Below, piece by piece: positions 26,214-35,652 of a stretch of 64,000 bases of DNA; position 1 is the first letter of the stretch; the number at the start of each line of letters is the position of its first letter. The stretch is from Fibrobacter succinogenes (lineage in GTDB: Bacteria > Fibrobacterota > Fibrobacteria > Fibrobacterales > Fibrobacteraceae): contig NZ_CACZDK010000001.1 in NCBI RefSeq assembly GCF_902779965.1, positions 149,796 through 213,795 of the forward strand. The letters are read 5' to 3'. A program made the position numbers and the translations under genes. Under the pieces are notes generated by a model, which was not told the origin of the DNA, ran no database searches, and was given only the letters and a program-made list of their open reading frames with translations.

Positions 26214-28040
26214 ATGGTAAGAAAAAAACGGTCCGAATCAAAGTATAAGCGATTGAGCCGTATTTATTATAATCGAATGTTTCCGCGTAGGCAAGATGCG
26301 ATTCAGGTGGCATGGTCGGTTGCAGCTGGGGTGTTTATTGGCATTTGGCCGACGATTGGTGTCGCCATTATTTTGACGGTTGCGTTTTGTGCGCTTTTCC
26401 GGTTGCCGAAGGTGCCGGGGATTGTTTCGTCGTTTGTGGCAAACCCGCTGACTCAGTTCGGTTTTTTCTATCCGACGGGTTACATGCTCGGGTGCAAAAT
26501 TGTCCATCCCGAAGCGATTAAGTTTGACTTTTTGGAAGAATTTCAGGGGCTTTCCTTCAAAAATTTCACGACGGTTATCGGTCATTTGTGGAATGATGCT
26601 GCAGACCACCTGTTGGCGTTCATGATTGGCATCACAATTGTTGCTGCGATTGGCGGAGTTATCTTCTTTTTTCTAGCTTATTTCATCGTAAGTTACAGAA
26701 AGAAAAAATGGATTGCGGCAAAGACGGGTTATATCCATAACTTGATTGCCGAAGATGAAGTTTTAATCAAAGAAGCACACAAAGGAAAGAAACCTATGAT
26801 GCACATCTATCCGTTCAAGGCTTTGCGTCCGGTGAACCCGGCTGAAGCTGAGACCATCTCTGCGCTCCCTTACGACGTGATGAACCGCGCCGAAGCCAAG
26901 GCTATGGCTGAAGGACTCCCGCATTCTTATTTGCGCGTGACCCGTGCCGAACTTGAACTTCCGGATTCCGTTGACGCTTACGATCCGAAGGTTTACGCTC
27001 ATGCTCGTGAAAATCTTGACAAGATGATTGAAGACGGTGTTATTGCCTTCGACAAGAAGCCTTGCCTTTATGTTTATCGTCAGACCATGAACGGTCGTGA
27101 ACAGTACGGCCTTGTTTGCTGCGTTCCGGCTGCAGATTATTTCAATGGCACGATCAAGAAGCACGAACTTACCCGCGCAGACAAGGAAGAAGATCGCTTG
27201 CGCCATGTGCTTGCTACGAATGCCAACACGGGTCCGGTGTTCCTCACTTATCGCGATAACGGCCAGTTCGATATTTTCGGTGCCGTGACCAAGCGCAAGC
27301 CTGTTTACGACTTCGTGAGCAAGGGCGATGGCTTTGGCCACACGGTTTGGGTCATCGATGATGACGCTGAAATCGAAGCTATTCGCAAGTCCTTTGAATC
27401 TGTGCCGGTGAGCTATATTGCTGACGGTCACCACCGCAGTGCTGCTGGTGCCCGTGCAGCCAGCTACCGTGCCGAACAGAATCCGAACAACACGGGCAAC
27501 GAAGAATACAACCGTTACCTCGCCATCCTCTTCCCGAGCACCCAGCTCAAGATTCTCGATTACAACCGCGTCTTGAAGGACTTGAACGGTCGTACTCCGG
27601 AACAGCTCATGGAAGAAATGAAGCTTGTGTTCGACATTGAAGAACTCGATTCTATGCAGAGCCCGGCCAAGCAGAACCAGGTGAACTTCTACATGGGCGG
27701 CAAGTGGTATGCTTGCACGTTTAAGGACAAGTTCCTCAAGAACTTGGGCCCGGTCGATAGCCTTGATGTGGCTCTCCTCCAGAAGCTCGTGTTGAAGCCG
27801 CTTTTTGACATTGACGATCCGCGTACATCGAAGCGCATCGACTTTGTCGGTGGCATCCGTGGTCTTGGCGAACTGGTGAAGCGCGTCGATAGCGGTGAAT
27901 GCGCCTGCGCCTTTGCTATGTACCCGACCACGCTCGATCAGCTCATGAGCATTGCTGACGCTGGTGAAATCATGCCGCCGAAGAGCACGTGGTTCGAACC
28001 GAAGCTCCGCGACGGTCTCTTGGTCCACACGCTCGACTAA
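26214..28040 (+). CDS. DUF2062-DUF1015 fusion protein
   Basis: A protein of 608 residues from the ATG at 26214 (AGAGGTG site just upstream). Residues ~10-170 are a DUF2062 membrane domain (RQDAIQVAWSVAAGVFIGIWPTIG, VANPLTQ) with three or four membrane segments. From ~195 (MMHIYPFKALRPVN) to the end is a full DUF1015 domain, with YIADGHHRSAAGARAA as its signature. DUF1015 proteins resemble ParB/SerK-type kinases, and some may phosphorylate free serine; I am not sure of this. An internal AAGGAA site eight bases before the ATG at 26796, and a shift to GC-rich biased codons there, suggest two genes were joined or that DUF1015 is also made separately. Confidence 0.85.
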   Translation: MVRKKRSESKYKRLSRIYYNRMFPRRQDAIQVAWSVAAGVFIGIWPTIGVAIILTVAFCALFRLPKVPGIVSSFVANPLTQFGFFYPTGYMLGCKIVHPEAIKFDFLEEFQGLSFKNFTTVIGHLWNDAADHLLAFMIGITIVAAIGGVIFFFLAYFIVSYRKKKWIAAKTGYIHNLIAEDEVLIKEAHKGKKPMMHIYPFKALRPVNPAEAETISALPYDVMNRAEAKAMAEGLPHSYLRVTRAELELPDSVDAYDPKVYAHARENLDKMIEDGVIAFDKKPCLYVYRQTMNGREQYGLVCCVPAADYFNGTIKKHELTRADKEEDRLRHVLATNANTGPVFLTYRDNGQFDIFGAVTKRKPVYDFVSKGDGFGHTVWVIDDDAEIEAIRKSFESVPVSYIADGHHRSAAGARAASYRAEQNPNNTGNEEYNRYLAILFPSTQLKILDYNRVLKDLNGRTPEQLMEEMKLVFDIEELDSMQSPAKQNQVNFYMGGKWYACTFKDKFLKNLGPVDSLDVALLQKLVLKPLFDIDDPRTSKRIDFVGGIRGLGELVKRVDSGECACAFAMYPTTLDQLMSIADAGEIMPPKSTWFEPKLRDGLLVHTLD

Positions 28041-28126
28041 TTGCTAGCAGGTCGCGCGGCTTTGTTGCATGAAAATTGCGGCATTGCCATACAAAATGCG
28101 CGGCCTTTGCAAAAGCGAAATTGGGA

Positions 28127-28155
28127 AATCCTCGAATGTATCGGGGATTTTTTTG
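28127..28155. terminator. Terminator between convergent genes
   Basis: AATCCTCGA and TCGGGGATT form a nine-position stem (one G-T pair) with loop ATGTA, followed by TTTTTTTG. It ends the DUF1015 transcript and lies at the end of the barrel gene on the other strand. Confidence 0.85.
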
Positions 28156-28156
28156 T

Positions 28157-29548
28157 TTAGAACGAAACTTTACCTTTGAACGTGACACTACTGAAATCGC
28201 GGTATTGGCCGTACATTCCATCCTTGCCGTCAGGGCCTTTCAAGTATAAATCGCCGATAAGGCTGAGGGTTATGGCGTCAGTTAGTTTGTAGTCGAATTC
28301 GAATTCGCTTGCTGTAGAGTAGTTACACAAATCAAGTGCCCCAGAAGCTGAAATGGTCAGGGTCTCGTTTAGGAGTGTCTTTTCTATGCTGAGGGTTGCT
28401 TGGTGTTCATACTGCTTGCGGTCCAAGTATTTTCTGTACTTGAAAACAACATCTGAAATGTATTGCGCGGTAATCGTCCAGCCGCCGCTCAATGTCCAGT
28501 CGAAACCGACAAGGCTTACAAGCTGGTGCCTTTGCTTGCTCGATGTAACCTTTTCTTCGTAGAAAAATTGCTCAATTTGGTAATCTGCGGTTGTCTGGAT
28601 ATGCCGCATAGGGAAGAACGCCGTTTCTAGACGGAATACAAAATCACCTGCTGGGATTGCTGCATCGGCGCCAATCATGGACATGCGTTTGTACTTGCCC
28701 GTAACATCAATCATGCCGACATCCTCTGCGGATTCCGGGGATTCATAAAAGTAGGGCGAGTATTTGATAAATGGCGTGTCATCCCATCCGTAAAACCCAT
28801 ACAAAGATAAGTCTGCTACAGATGTGTAGAAGCTTGCACGAAGTGCATATTCGCCATTGTTAATGTCTTTGTGGGGAAGTTCAAAATCGTCATAGAAAAA
28901 GGGGCAAAAAAATTGAATTCCGTCCATTTGGTCTGGGAACGAGTGTGCACGGAGCGGATTTTTGGCGGCGATCGGTAAAATGCTCGGCGTAAAGAAAGGA
29001 ATGTAATAGGCATCGACTTGAGCTTTGTCAGTCAAGAGCGATAAACGCACTGCATCGATTCCGAGTTTAGATTCGTTATAATCGTTTGCGACAACTCTTG
29101 ATTCATCAAAGGGACTTACGACATCTGCAATTTGAATGTCATCGGCTTTTCCCCATGAGACTATCTGGCGACCGATACGGAGCGCGAATATTCCGTTTTT
29201 CCAATCGATATAGGCTTCTTTTAGCCTTAGTGCGAAAGATCCGTCTTCGTCGATGAATCCGGACATTCCGTTAGAAGATTGGCTTCCTATGGCGTCGTGG
29301 ATCAATTGGCCGTTCACATAGATCATGGCATCGTCGTAGAACGCCTTGACGGAGCCATCGAAAATGGTTTGGCCGAGCAAAAAATCGCCTTTCTGCTTGT
29401 GGGCGTTTGGGAGGCCTATGCCTGCTTGGGTTGTGAGGCTTCCGCTAAATGCGATTTCTTGCGCGTGAAGCGTTGGGGCTGAAAAGTGAGCCATTGTTGC
29501 AAATGCTATGGCTGGGATTGCCGTTGTGAAAAAGGAATGCTTATTCAT
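28157..29548 (-). CDS. Outer-membrane beta-barrel linked to RND transporter
   Basis: A protein of 463 residues with a signal peptide ending near LHAQ. The body is made of alternating short amphipathic strands typical of outer-membrane barrels (LRIGRQIVSWGKADDIQIADVVSPFD is like DUF1302-type porins), ending in the aromatic strand FKGKVSF. It is the last gene of a three-gene operon; its ATG overlaps the stop of the RND gene by four bases. It probably forms the outer-membrane part of a lipid or hydrophobic compound export or import route. Confidence 0.85.
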   Translation of the reverse strand: MNKHSFFTTAIPAIAFATMAHFSAPTLHAQEIAFSGSLTTQAGIGLPNAHKQKGDFLLGQTIFDGSVKAFYDDAMIYVNGQLIHDAIGSQSSNGMSGFIDEDGSFALRLKEAYIDWKNGIFALRIGRQIVSWGKADDIQIADVVSPFDESRVVANDYNESKLGIDAVRLSLLTDKAQVDAYYIPFFTPSILPIAAKNPLRAHSFPDQMDGIQFFCPFFYDDFELPHKDINNGEYALRASFYTSVADLSLYGFYGWDDTPFIKYSPYFYESPESAEDVGMIDVTGKYKRMSMIGADAAIPAGDFVFRLETAFFPMRHIQTTADYQIEQFFYEEKVTSSKQRHQLVSLVGFDWTLSGGWTITAQYISDVVFKYRKYLDRKQYEHQATLSIEKTLLNETLTISASGALDLCNYSTASEFEFDYKLTDAITLSLIGDLYLKGPDGKDGMYGQYRDFSSVTFKGKVSF

Positions 29549-31944
29549 ACTTCCTCCTTTTCTTTGCCAAAGGGGTTTGCTACGTGCAATAGAGCGGGTG
29601 TAATTGTGTAGTCCGCAACCAACGCACTTGAAAGACCAACGATAACGAGAACTCCGAGAACCGCCAAGAAGTGCATGGGGCTAAACAGATAAACGCTGAA
29701 CATGGAACACAAAATAATGGTCGTCAGGAACATCGTTGCTCCGATTTCGCGGAAGGTTGTTTCCATGGCCTTTTCGCTAGAACCCATTTGTTCATGTTTC
29801 ATTTTCAGGTGTGTTGTTAAATGGATGGTGTCGTCAACGGCAATGCCTAAAACCATGGGCATCACGGTGATGGTGCTGAAGTCAAGGGCGTAATTGAAAT
29901 ACCCCATGACGCCACCCACGAGAATGACCGGAGCCACGTTCGGAATCATGCCGATAAGGCCAAGCTTAAGGCTTGAGAATGCGAATACGAGCATGATGGC
30001 GATGATGACAAGCGAAAACCCGAAGGACTTTAAGCCACCAAAGACAATGCGGTTGCTCATTTCGGAATAGCGAATCATGTCGCCAAGCAAGGTGCATTTT
30101 GCGCCTGGGAAAAGTTTGGCAAGTTTTGCTTTCAAAGCGTCCATATTGGCAAGGGCTTCTTCCGTTGCAAACTGCGTCATGTCCACGCTGACAACGGTTG
30201 TCTTGAAATCGTCATCCATGGCATCGCTAAAGTCGTTATGCATTTCAATCGATGAAAGTTCCATTAACTGTGCAAGAATGTATTCGTCTTCGGGGACAGT
30301 GTACATTGAATCTTTGCCCTCGTTGAGGGCGCGGTTCATTTCTTTCAGGATGCTTGTCGCCGAGGCAACGCGAGCCTTTCCGCCCGACCATTTGGTGAGC
30401 GAGAGCGTTCCGAGATAATCTTCAAGCTGCAACAGCGCTTTCATGTTTTCGGGTTTCTTGAATGCGCCTTCTTCATCGTAAGAAATCATCACTGAATAGC
30501 TGTACTGATTGCCTAGTTTTTTCTTCAGCATTTCCTTGGTTTTTTGGATGTAGGGCATCTTGTCGCCTGTGATGGTCAGGTAATCTAGCTGTGCCGTGAT
30601 TTTGAACATCCCCGGAATGAATGCGGCGATAACCAATGCGCAAATGACGATGAATGATTTCTTTCTGTTGTAGACAAATTTAGACCATTGTGAAAAGTAA
30701 AGATCCAACTTTGTTGCTCCATTAACATCCAATGCTTGGGGCGTGCAGTCCTTACCGAATGAAAGTAAAATTGGAATAAGGACAGTAACGTAGATGTAAA
30801 TTGCAAGAACGATAAGAGCGGATGTTTTACCCATCCATTCAAGTGGCTTCATGTTCACGAACAGGAAACTGATAAATGATGCCATGGTCGTAAGAACCGT
30901 GAACAGCACCGGCCATCCGCATTCCTCGACGCACTTGATGGCTGATTCCTTGCGCTTGCCTGTACGTCTAAAATGCAGCTTGAACATCTTGATGTAGTGT
31001 ACGGAATAGCCAACCGCAAGAGCCATGCCAAGAACAACCGGCAATGTTACCAGTGCGGAGTCTGCTTTTTCTCCAAAAAACGACATGGCTCCAAAAACTG
31101 AGGCGATTGCGCTGATTGTAGCTACAGCCGGAACAATCACGCCAAACACGTTGTGTAGGCAAATTGCCAAGAACAAAAGCATTACGATAACGCTGCAGAT
31201 GACTCTTACACCGTATTCGGGGACTTCGTAACGGTCTTCGTTCGCGCTGTCGTAAGGCATACCACCACCATAAAGCATGAATCCTTTGTTCTGGAATTCT
31301 TCGCTTTCGATAATGTTCATCAGCTTGTAGCCGATGTCTGTTGAAACTTCGTCAATTTCGCCATTGTACTTTTCTTCAAGCTCTTTTCCAGCGAAAGGAT
31401 GGAGCGAAAGAGAAATCCATGTTTCTTTGCCGTCATCGCTGACAAGCGAATTGATGAGTGCGTTCGTTTTTTCGCTACCGCGCATCACGAGGGCACGCGC
31501 TTTTGCAAGCTCAGCGGAATCTGAAGGGATGCCGTTTCCGTAAGGCTTTACAATCGAAAATCCTTCGTCATTGCCGACAGGAATATCTACTTCGACGATA
31601 GATGTCAGGCGGTCTGCAAACGGAATTTCATCACGCATGCGGTTGCCTATTTTTTCGATGACCTTCAGTATTTCTTCGCTAAAGACATCGCCTTCGCCTT
31701 GCTTTACAATAAGAACGCCGACACCGTTCAGGTTCCCGAATGTTTCTTCGTATTTTTTGGTGTTGATGGTGATTTCGTCTGAGTTGCCGAACCAGCCTTC
31801 TTCGCCAAGAGCAAGCGAAAAATTGCTCAAGCCTAAACAGCAAACGACCGTGACGATAAGCAAAGTGGCAAGAATCTTAAAGCGGTTGCGAATTTGCGCC
31901 TGTCCGACCTTGCCGAAAAATTCGTTGAACTTTTCGACTTTCAT
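29545..31944 (-). CDS. RND/MMPL-family transporter
   Basis: A protein of 799 residues with the duplicated RND plan: a membrane helix at ~25-45, a periplasmic loop to ~240, a five- to six-helix bundle (~245-400), another helix near 440, a second loop, and a second bundle (~640-790). VLGMALAVGYSVHYIKM and MVLGIAVDDTIHLTTHL are the matched helix-4 segments of the two halves. It is like MMPL/HpnN-type lipid exporters. The next genes encode a LolA-like protein and a barrel, which supports lipid or lipoprotein transport across the envelope. Confidence 0.9.
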   Translation of the reverse strand: MKVEKFNEFFGKVGQAQIRNRFKILATLLIVTVVCCLGLSNFSLALGEEGWFGNSDEITINTKKYEETFGNLNGVGVLIVKQGEGDVFSEEILKVIEKIGNRMRDEIPFADRLTSIVEVDIPVGNDEGFSIVKPYGNGIPSDSAELAKARALVMRGSEKTNALINSLVSDDGKETWISLSLHPFAGKELEEKYNGEIDEVSTDIGYKLMNIIESEEFQNKGFMLYGGGMPYDSANEDRYEVPEYGVRVICSVIVMLLFLAICLHNVFGVIVPAVATISAIASVFGAMSFFGEKADSALVTLPVVLGMALAVGYSVHYIKMFKLHFRRTGKRKESAIKCVEECGWPVLFTVLTTMASFISFLFVNMKPLEWMGKTSALIVLAIYIYVTVLIPILLSFGKDCTPQALDVNGATKLDLYFSQWSKFVYNRKKSFIVICALVIAAFIPGMFKITAQLDYLTITGDKMPYIQKTKEMLKKKLGNQYSYSVMISYDEEGAFKKPENMKALLQLEDYLGTLSLTKWSGGKARVASATSILKEMNRALNEGKDSMYTVPEDEYILAQLMELSSIEMHNDFSDAMDDDFKTTVVSVDMTQFATEEALANMDALKAKLAKLFPGAKCTLLGDMIRYSEMSNRIVFGGLKSFGFSLVIIAIMLVFAFSSLKLGLIGMIPNVAPVILVGGVMGYFNYALDFSTITVMPMVLGIAVDDTIHLTTHLKMKHEQMGSSEKAMETTFREIGATMFLTTIILCSMFSVYLFSPMHFLAVLGVLVIVGLSSALVADYTITPALLHVANPFGKEKEEV

Positions 31945-31964
31945 GATTAGCTGTCCTGGTTTGT

Positions 31965-32753
31965 TTATTTCACCTGTTCGCGTTCGAGTGCGCTTACGGT
32001 AAAGTAACTTTCATTGACCTTCTCATCGTATTTGAGGTTCTTGACTTCGTAGACAGTTTTGTGGTTTGTTTGGACGTTCGTCATGGTCATCTTGAGCGTA
32101 GACCAGTAACCGTTTACTTGCTGGATATTATCGGCGGTAAGCGTTTTTTGCAAGCGGTTCTGCTTGTCGAAATATTCTCCCTTTTGTACAACATAGGTTT
32201 TCTTGTTCACCCAGGAGACGCGGCGGCTTATTTTTGCCTTCGGGTCTTTAGCCTTGGCTTCTAGAATCCAACAGTCGATGCCGTTTATTTTTTCTTCGCC
32301 GAGGAGGGCGAAGTTGTCCTTGGAGAGACTGCGGTTGCCAAGGTCGTCGTATGTGAAGTCGGTTCCCTGGAAGTCGTCGTCCTTGCTTGAACCGGAAACG
32401 CGGCGCACCTTTTTCATGGCTGGAAGGTAGATCCAGCTGTCGCTATCGACGGTAGAGCCGTCGGCTTTGTCGGGGTAGTCGTAGGTGAGGTAGCTGATGC
32501 CCGCCACGTCGCGCGGCGTTTTGAACATGAGAACGGTCTTGTCGGTTGTGCCGTCCTTCATGGTGTAGGAGACGATTTCGCGGTTACGGGTCTTGCCGTT
32601 TTTATCAATCAATGTCACGGAAATGAGGCCGGAAGATGTTTTTCCGGAGGGCAAGTCGTGGACTTTTTTGGCGATTTCGCTTGCAGACTGCGCAAAACTG
32701 GTTGTGAAAAGCAGAAAACTAGCGCTAAGGGTGCTTAAAAAAAGATTTTTCAT
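31965..32753 (-). CDS. Outer-membrane lipoprotein-sorting (LolA-like) protein
   Basis: A protein of 262 residues with a signal peptide (LFLSTLSASFLLFTTSFAQ). KTVLMFKTPRDVAGISYLTYDYPD, DSWIYLPAMKKVRRVSGSSKDDDFQGTDFTYDD and WILEAKAKD...RRVSWVNKKTYVVQK are typical of the LolA-like periplasmic lipid carriers that accompany RND transporters. It is the first gene of the operon, 20 bases ahead of the RND gene. It would hand hydrophobic cargo between the RND pump and the barrel. Confidence 0.9.
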   Translation of the reverse strand: MKNLFLSTLSASFLLFTTSFAQSASEIAKKVHDLPSGKTSSGLISVTLIDKNGKTRNREIVSYTMKDGTTDKTVLMFKTPRDVAGISYLTYDYPDKADGSTVDSDSWIYLPAMKKVRRVSGSSKDDDFQGTDFTYDDLGNRSLSKDNFALLGEEKINGIDCWILEAKAKDPKAKISRRVSWVNKKTYVVQKGEYFDKQNRLQKTLTADNIQQVNGYWSTLKMTMTNVQTNHKTVYEVKNLKYDEKVNESYFTVSALEREQVK

Positions 32754-33105
32754 TTTTCTCCTTCAAAAAGTCCAAAGGCGGTTTTTGTGAAAATCGCTTG
32801 ACTCTTTTGTAAGAAAATTATATCAATTTGCGCGGATTTGAAATTTTTTTTGAAAAATTTTATTCCGAGTTGTATTTTTATCTGAAAAACGTTTGCTTTT
32901 CTTCTGCGTTGGGGTTTTAGGGGCGGAGCCCCTAGGCGGTGGATTGCTTCGGCCCCTTACTGGGGCTTTTTCTAAGCTCTAAGTTCTAAGTTCTGCCAAC
33001 TTTTTCATACCTACTAATATTACATGAATTTCCTTCCTACTTCCTACTTCCTACTTCCTACTTTCCTATATTTTCCACGCAAAAATTTTTAACAAGGATA
33101 TTCTT
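32754..33105. repeat. Intergenic region with period-7 repeats
   Basis: This holds the AT-rich divergent promoter area (to ~32900), GGGGCGGAGCCCCTAGG, then CTAAGCTCTAAGTTCTAAGTTC and, at 33031-33070, about five copies of CTTCCTA. TTCCTATATTTTCC just before the ddh gene may include its promoter, and AACAAGGATATTCTT its ribosome-binding site. Confidence 0.7.
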
Positions 33106-34089
33106 ATGGCAAAGATTGCTATTCTCGGTTACGGTAACCTGGGTCGCGGTGTGGAATGCGCCGTGAAGCAGGCTCCGGATATGGAACTCGTCGCGGTTTT
33201 CACTCGTCGTGACCCTGCTACGGTCAAGATTCAGACGGCAGGCGTTCCGGTGTTGAACGTTTCTGAAATGGAAGCCTGGAAGGACAAGGTGGACGTGCTC
33301 ATCATTTGCGGTGGCTCTGCTACGGACCTGCCGGTGCTCACCCCGAAGTACGCTTCTATGTTCAACGTGATCGACTCCTTCGACACCCACGCCAAGATTC
33401 CGCAGCACTTCGCTGCTGTTGACGCTGCTGCCAAGGCTGCCGGCAAGATTGCTATGATTTCTGTCGGTTGGGACCCGGGTATGTTCAGCCTGAACCGCGT
33501 GTACGCCCAGTCTATCCTTCCGGAAGGCAAGGACTACACGTTCTGGGGCAAGGGTGTTTCCCAGGGCCACAGCGATGCTGTCCGCCGCATCAAGGGCGTG
33601 AAGAACGCGAAGCAGTACACCTGCCCGGTGGAATCTGCTCTCGAAGCTGTGCGTAGCGGTTCTATGCCGGAACTTACGACTCGCCAGAAGCACACTCGTC
33701 TCGTTTACGTTGTTGCAGAAGAAGGTGCTGACAAGGCCTACATCGAAAACGCCATCAAGACGATGCCGAACTACTTCGATGAATACGACACGACGGTCAA
33801 CTTCATCAGCGAAGAAGAATTCAACAAGAACCACAGCGGGCTCGCTCACGGTGGTTTCGTGATCCGTACCGGCAAGACCGGCATGAATCTGGAACACACG
33901 CACGTGATCGAATACAGCCTGAAGCTCGATTCCAACCCGGAATTCACGACGAGCGTTCTCGTGGCTTACGCCCGCGCAGCACTCCGTATGAAGGCTAACG
34001 GCCAGACCGGTTGCAAGACCGTACTCGACGTGCCGCCTGCATACCTCAGCACTCTGAGCGACGACGATCTCCGTGCTCATTGCCTGTAA
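33106..34089 (+). CDS. ddh: meso-Diaminopimelate D-dehydrogenase
   Basis: A protein of 327 residues, the usual length. ILGYGNLGRGVECAVKQ is the NADP-binding loop, and VIDSFDTHAKIP, SVGWDPGMFSLNRVYAQS, FWGKGVSQGHSDAVRRIKGV and ARAALRMKANGQTGCKTVLDVPPAYLS are diagnostic of Ddh. It makes meso-diaminopimelate in one step from tetrahydrodipicolinate with NADPH and ammonia, for lysine and peptidoglycan. Codon use is strongly biased (CTC, GGT, AAG), suggesting high expression. It is a single gene, closed by the terminator at 34112. Confidence 0.97.
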   Translation: MAKIAILGYGNLGRGVECAVKQAPDMELVAVFTRRDPATVKIQTAGVPVLNVSEMEAWKDKVDVLIICGGSATDLPVLTPKYASMFNVIDSFDTHAKIPQHFAAVDAAAKAAGKIAMISVGWDPGMFSLNRVYAQSILPEGKDYTFWGKGVSQGHSDAVRRIKGVKNAKQYTCPVESALEAVRSGSMPELTTRQKHTRLVYVVAEEGADKAYIENAIKTMPNYFDEYDTTVNFISEEEFNKNHSGLAHGGFVIRTGKTGMNLEHTHVIEYSLKLDSNPEFTTSVLVAYARAALRMKANGQTGCKTVLDVPPAYLSTLSDDDLRAHCL

Positions 34090-34111
34090 TTGGTAGAAAT
34101 TGGTCGAAATT

Positions 34112-34147
34112 GTTCCTCTTTGTGTTATGCAAAGGGGAACTTTTTTT
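34112..34147 (+). terminator. Terminator after ddh
   Basis: GTTCCTCTTTG and CAAAGGGGAAC form an 11-position stem (one T-G pair) with loop TGTTATG, followed by seven T. Confidence 0.93.
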
Positions 34148-34195
34148 ATTTTATGAAGTGAGTCGTTTTATAGACGTTAACAGGAGAAGAAAATT

Positions 34196-35047
34196 TTGCG
34201 TAATTTTTTGAAAAAATTCACCACAATTGTTGTGCTATTTTTATGTTGTTCGTTTTTCGAATCTTGCGCAATGATTTTTTCTGTAAGTTCGCCTAATCTC
34301 TCGCAATCCGAGTATGATGTTTTGCGTGTGAGCAATCCTAAAATGGCCCAGTGCTATGAATCGCATTTTAGGGGTGGCATGTTGGCGTTGGATCTTTTGT
34401 TTTGGCCGTTTATGATTGTTGATGCTCTTGGTGGTCATTATACTTACTATGCTTATGAACCTGAATATTGCCAAGTCACGCCCTTTGAGGAAGCGAAACC
34501 GGCGTATGATCCTTGGGGAGAACCTCCGAAGATTACAAGCAAGGTCAAGTCCGACCAAAATACAAACAAAAAAATTGAGCCTGCCGTAAAACCGCAGCCG
34601 CAAAAGAAAAAACCGTCTCGTCCGATTTTCGTAGCCGTTCTTGAATCGACTTCTGGTGGAGTTCTTAAACTTCATGAAGCCCAGTTTATAACAAATGTGT
34701 TGAGAGAAGAAGCGGTTAGGGCTTTGTATTCGAAACTGAATGTTACCATTATGACTCGTGAGAATATTATTGAAATGCTCCCGCCTGATAAATCTCTTGA
34801 AGAGTGCGAAGGGGCTTGCATTGTTGAAACTGGAAAAAATATCAGCGCCGATTATGTTTCGCAAGCGAGAATCGGAACGTTTGGAAAAAATTTGACGATT
34901 TCTGTTGAGCTTTATCGAACTTCCAATAACAAGTTGATTGCTAGCTTTAATTCGAAGGCTCGCGATATTGATGCGCTTGAAGAAGATATTCGTGCAAAGG
35001 CGGCGGGTATGTTCTATGAAGTTATTCGTGAAGAAACTGAAAAGTAA
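34196..35047 (+). CDS. Putative lipoprotein, TTG start
   Basis: A protein of 283 residues starting at TTG, with a good AGGAG site upstream. A hydrophobic signal ends in SFFESC, a plausible lipobox. Residues ~25-95 (FRGGMLALDLLFWPFMIVDALGG) recall small YceK-like envelope lipoproteins. A proline/lysine-rich linker follows, and the C-terminal ~150 residues (ISADYVSQARIGTFGKNLTISVELYRTSNNKLIASF) resemble the CsgG/LpoB-type fold used by periplasmic lipoproteins that sense or assemble other proteins. Function unknown. Confidence 0.75.
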   Translation: MRNFLKKFTTIVVLFLCCSFFESCAMIFSVSSPNLSQSEYDVLRVSNPKMAQCYESHFRGGMLALDLLFWPFMIVDALGGHYTYYAYEPEYCQVTPFEEAKPAYDPWGEPPKITSKVKSDQNTNKKIEPAVKPQPQKKKPSRPIFVAVLESTSGGVLKLHEAQFITNVLREEAVRALYSKLNVTIMTRENIIEMLPPDKSLEECEGACIVETGKNISADYVSQARIGTFGKNLTISVELYRTSNNKLIASFNSKARDIDALEEDIRAKAAGMFYEVIREETEK

Positions 35048-35088
35048 TATTTAATGAAACATTGAAATCGCTTGATTTGCGATTGTAA

Positions 35089-35124
35089 AAAGTCTACCGT
35101 TAAAATTTTCGGAGGGCTTTTTTC
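35089..35124 (+). terminator. Possible terminator
   Basis: AAGTCTACCG and CGGAGGGCTT make an imperfect stem around TTAAAATTTT, followed by a run of T. It is weaker than the other terminators here. Confidence 0.45.
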
Positions 35125-35142
35125 TTTTTATAGTTTATATTT

Positions 35143-35652
35143 ATGAGTATGAGAGTGTCTATAAAATTGTGTTTGCTTACTTACGTGTGGCTTTGTTGCT
35201 GCTACATGGCTTGTGATCCTGCGTATGATTATGATTACAATCCTGGGTATGTTAAAGCTCTTAAGCCGGCTGACGTGGATTCTTTGGAAATGCGAGTCTA
35301 CAGCAATGATTCGCTGATTGCTACCAAATATAGCCGTACCTCTGAAAATGGCGGGGAAGCCAGTTTCTTTTTCGCTGATTATTGCTATGGTAAGGAGCAT
35401 GCTGGCAAAAGCTTCGATTTTACCATTGCTATTGTTTTTTTCTGCGGCGACAAGAAAGTTGATCTGCCCACATACAAGGTTAAAACAAAGACCGATTCCA
35501 GTGGATTTGCGGATGAAGTAAAGTTCTACATAGCTGAATTTGATGAAAGAAAGGTCAGCGGCGATTATTCGCTTGAGACTTTCCTTGCTCCTGAAGATAC
35601 TGCTTGCGGTAAGTTCGTGAACTATGCCGTCCTCAATGTCAAGGAGGAATGA
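35143..35652 (+). CDS. Small putative lipoprotein
   Basis: A protein of 169 residues. The N-terminal signal ends CCCYMAC, a possible lipobox. The rest is acidic, with no motif that I recognise. Its stop codon overlaps the ATG of the next gene (TGATG), and the AGGAGG for that gene lies within its last codons, so the two are translationally coupled. They probably form a small envelope-protein unit. Confidence 0.7.
   Translation: MSMRVSIKLCLLTYVWLCCCYMACDPAYDYDYNPGYVKALKPADVDSLEMRVYSNDSLIATKYSRTSENGGEASFFFADYCYGKEHAGKSFDFTIAIVFFCGDKKVDLPTYKVKTKTDSSGFADEVKFYIAEFDERKVSGDYSLETFLAPEDTACGKFVNYAVLNVKEE

Noticed and set aside
26763..28028. 421-residue minus-strand frame
   Set aside because: It is antisense to the DUF1015 part, whose strong codon bias removes stops on the other strand.
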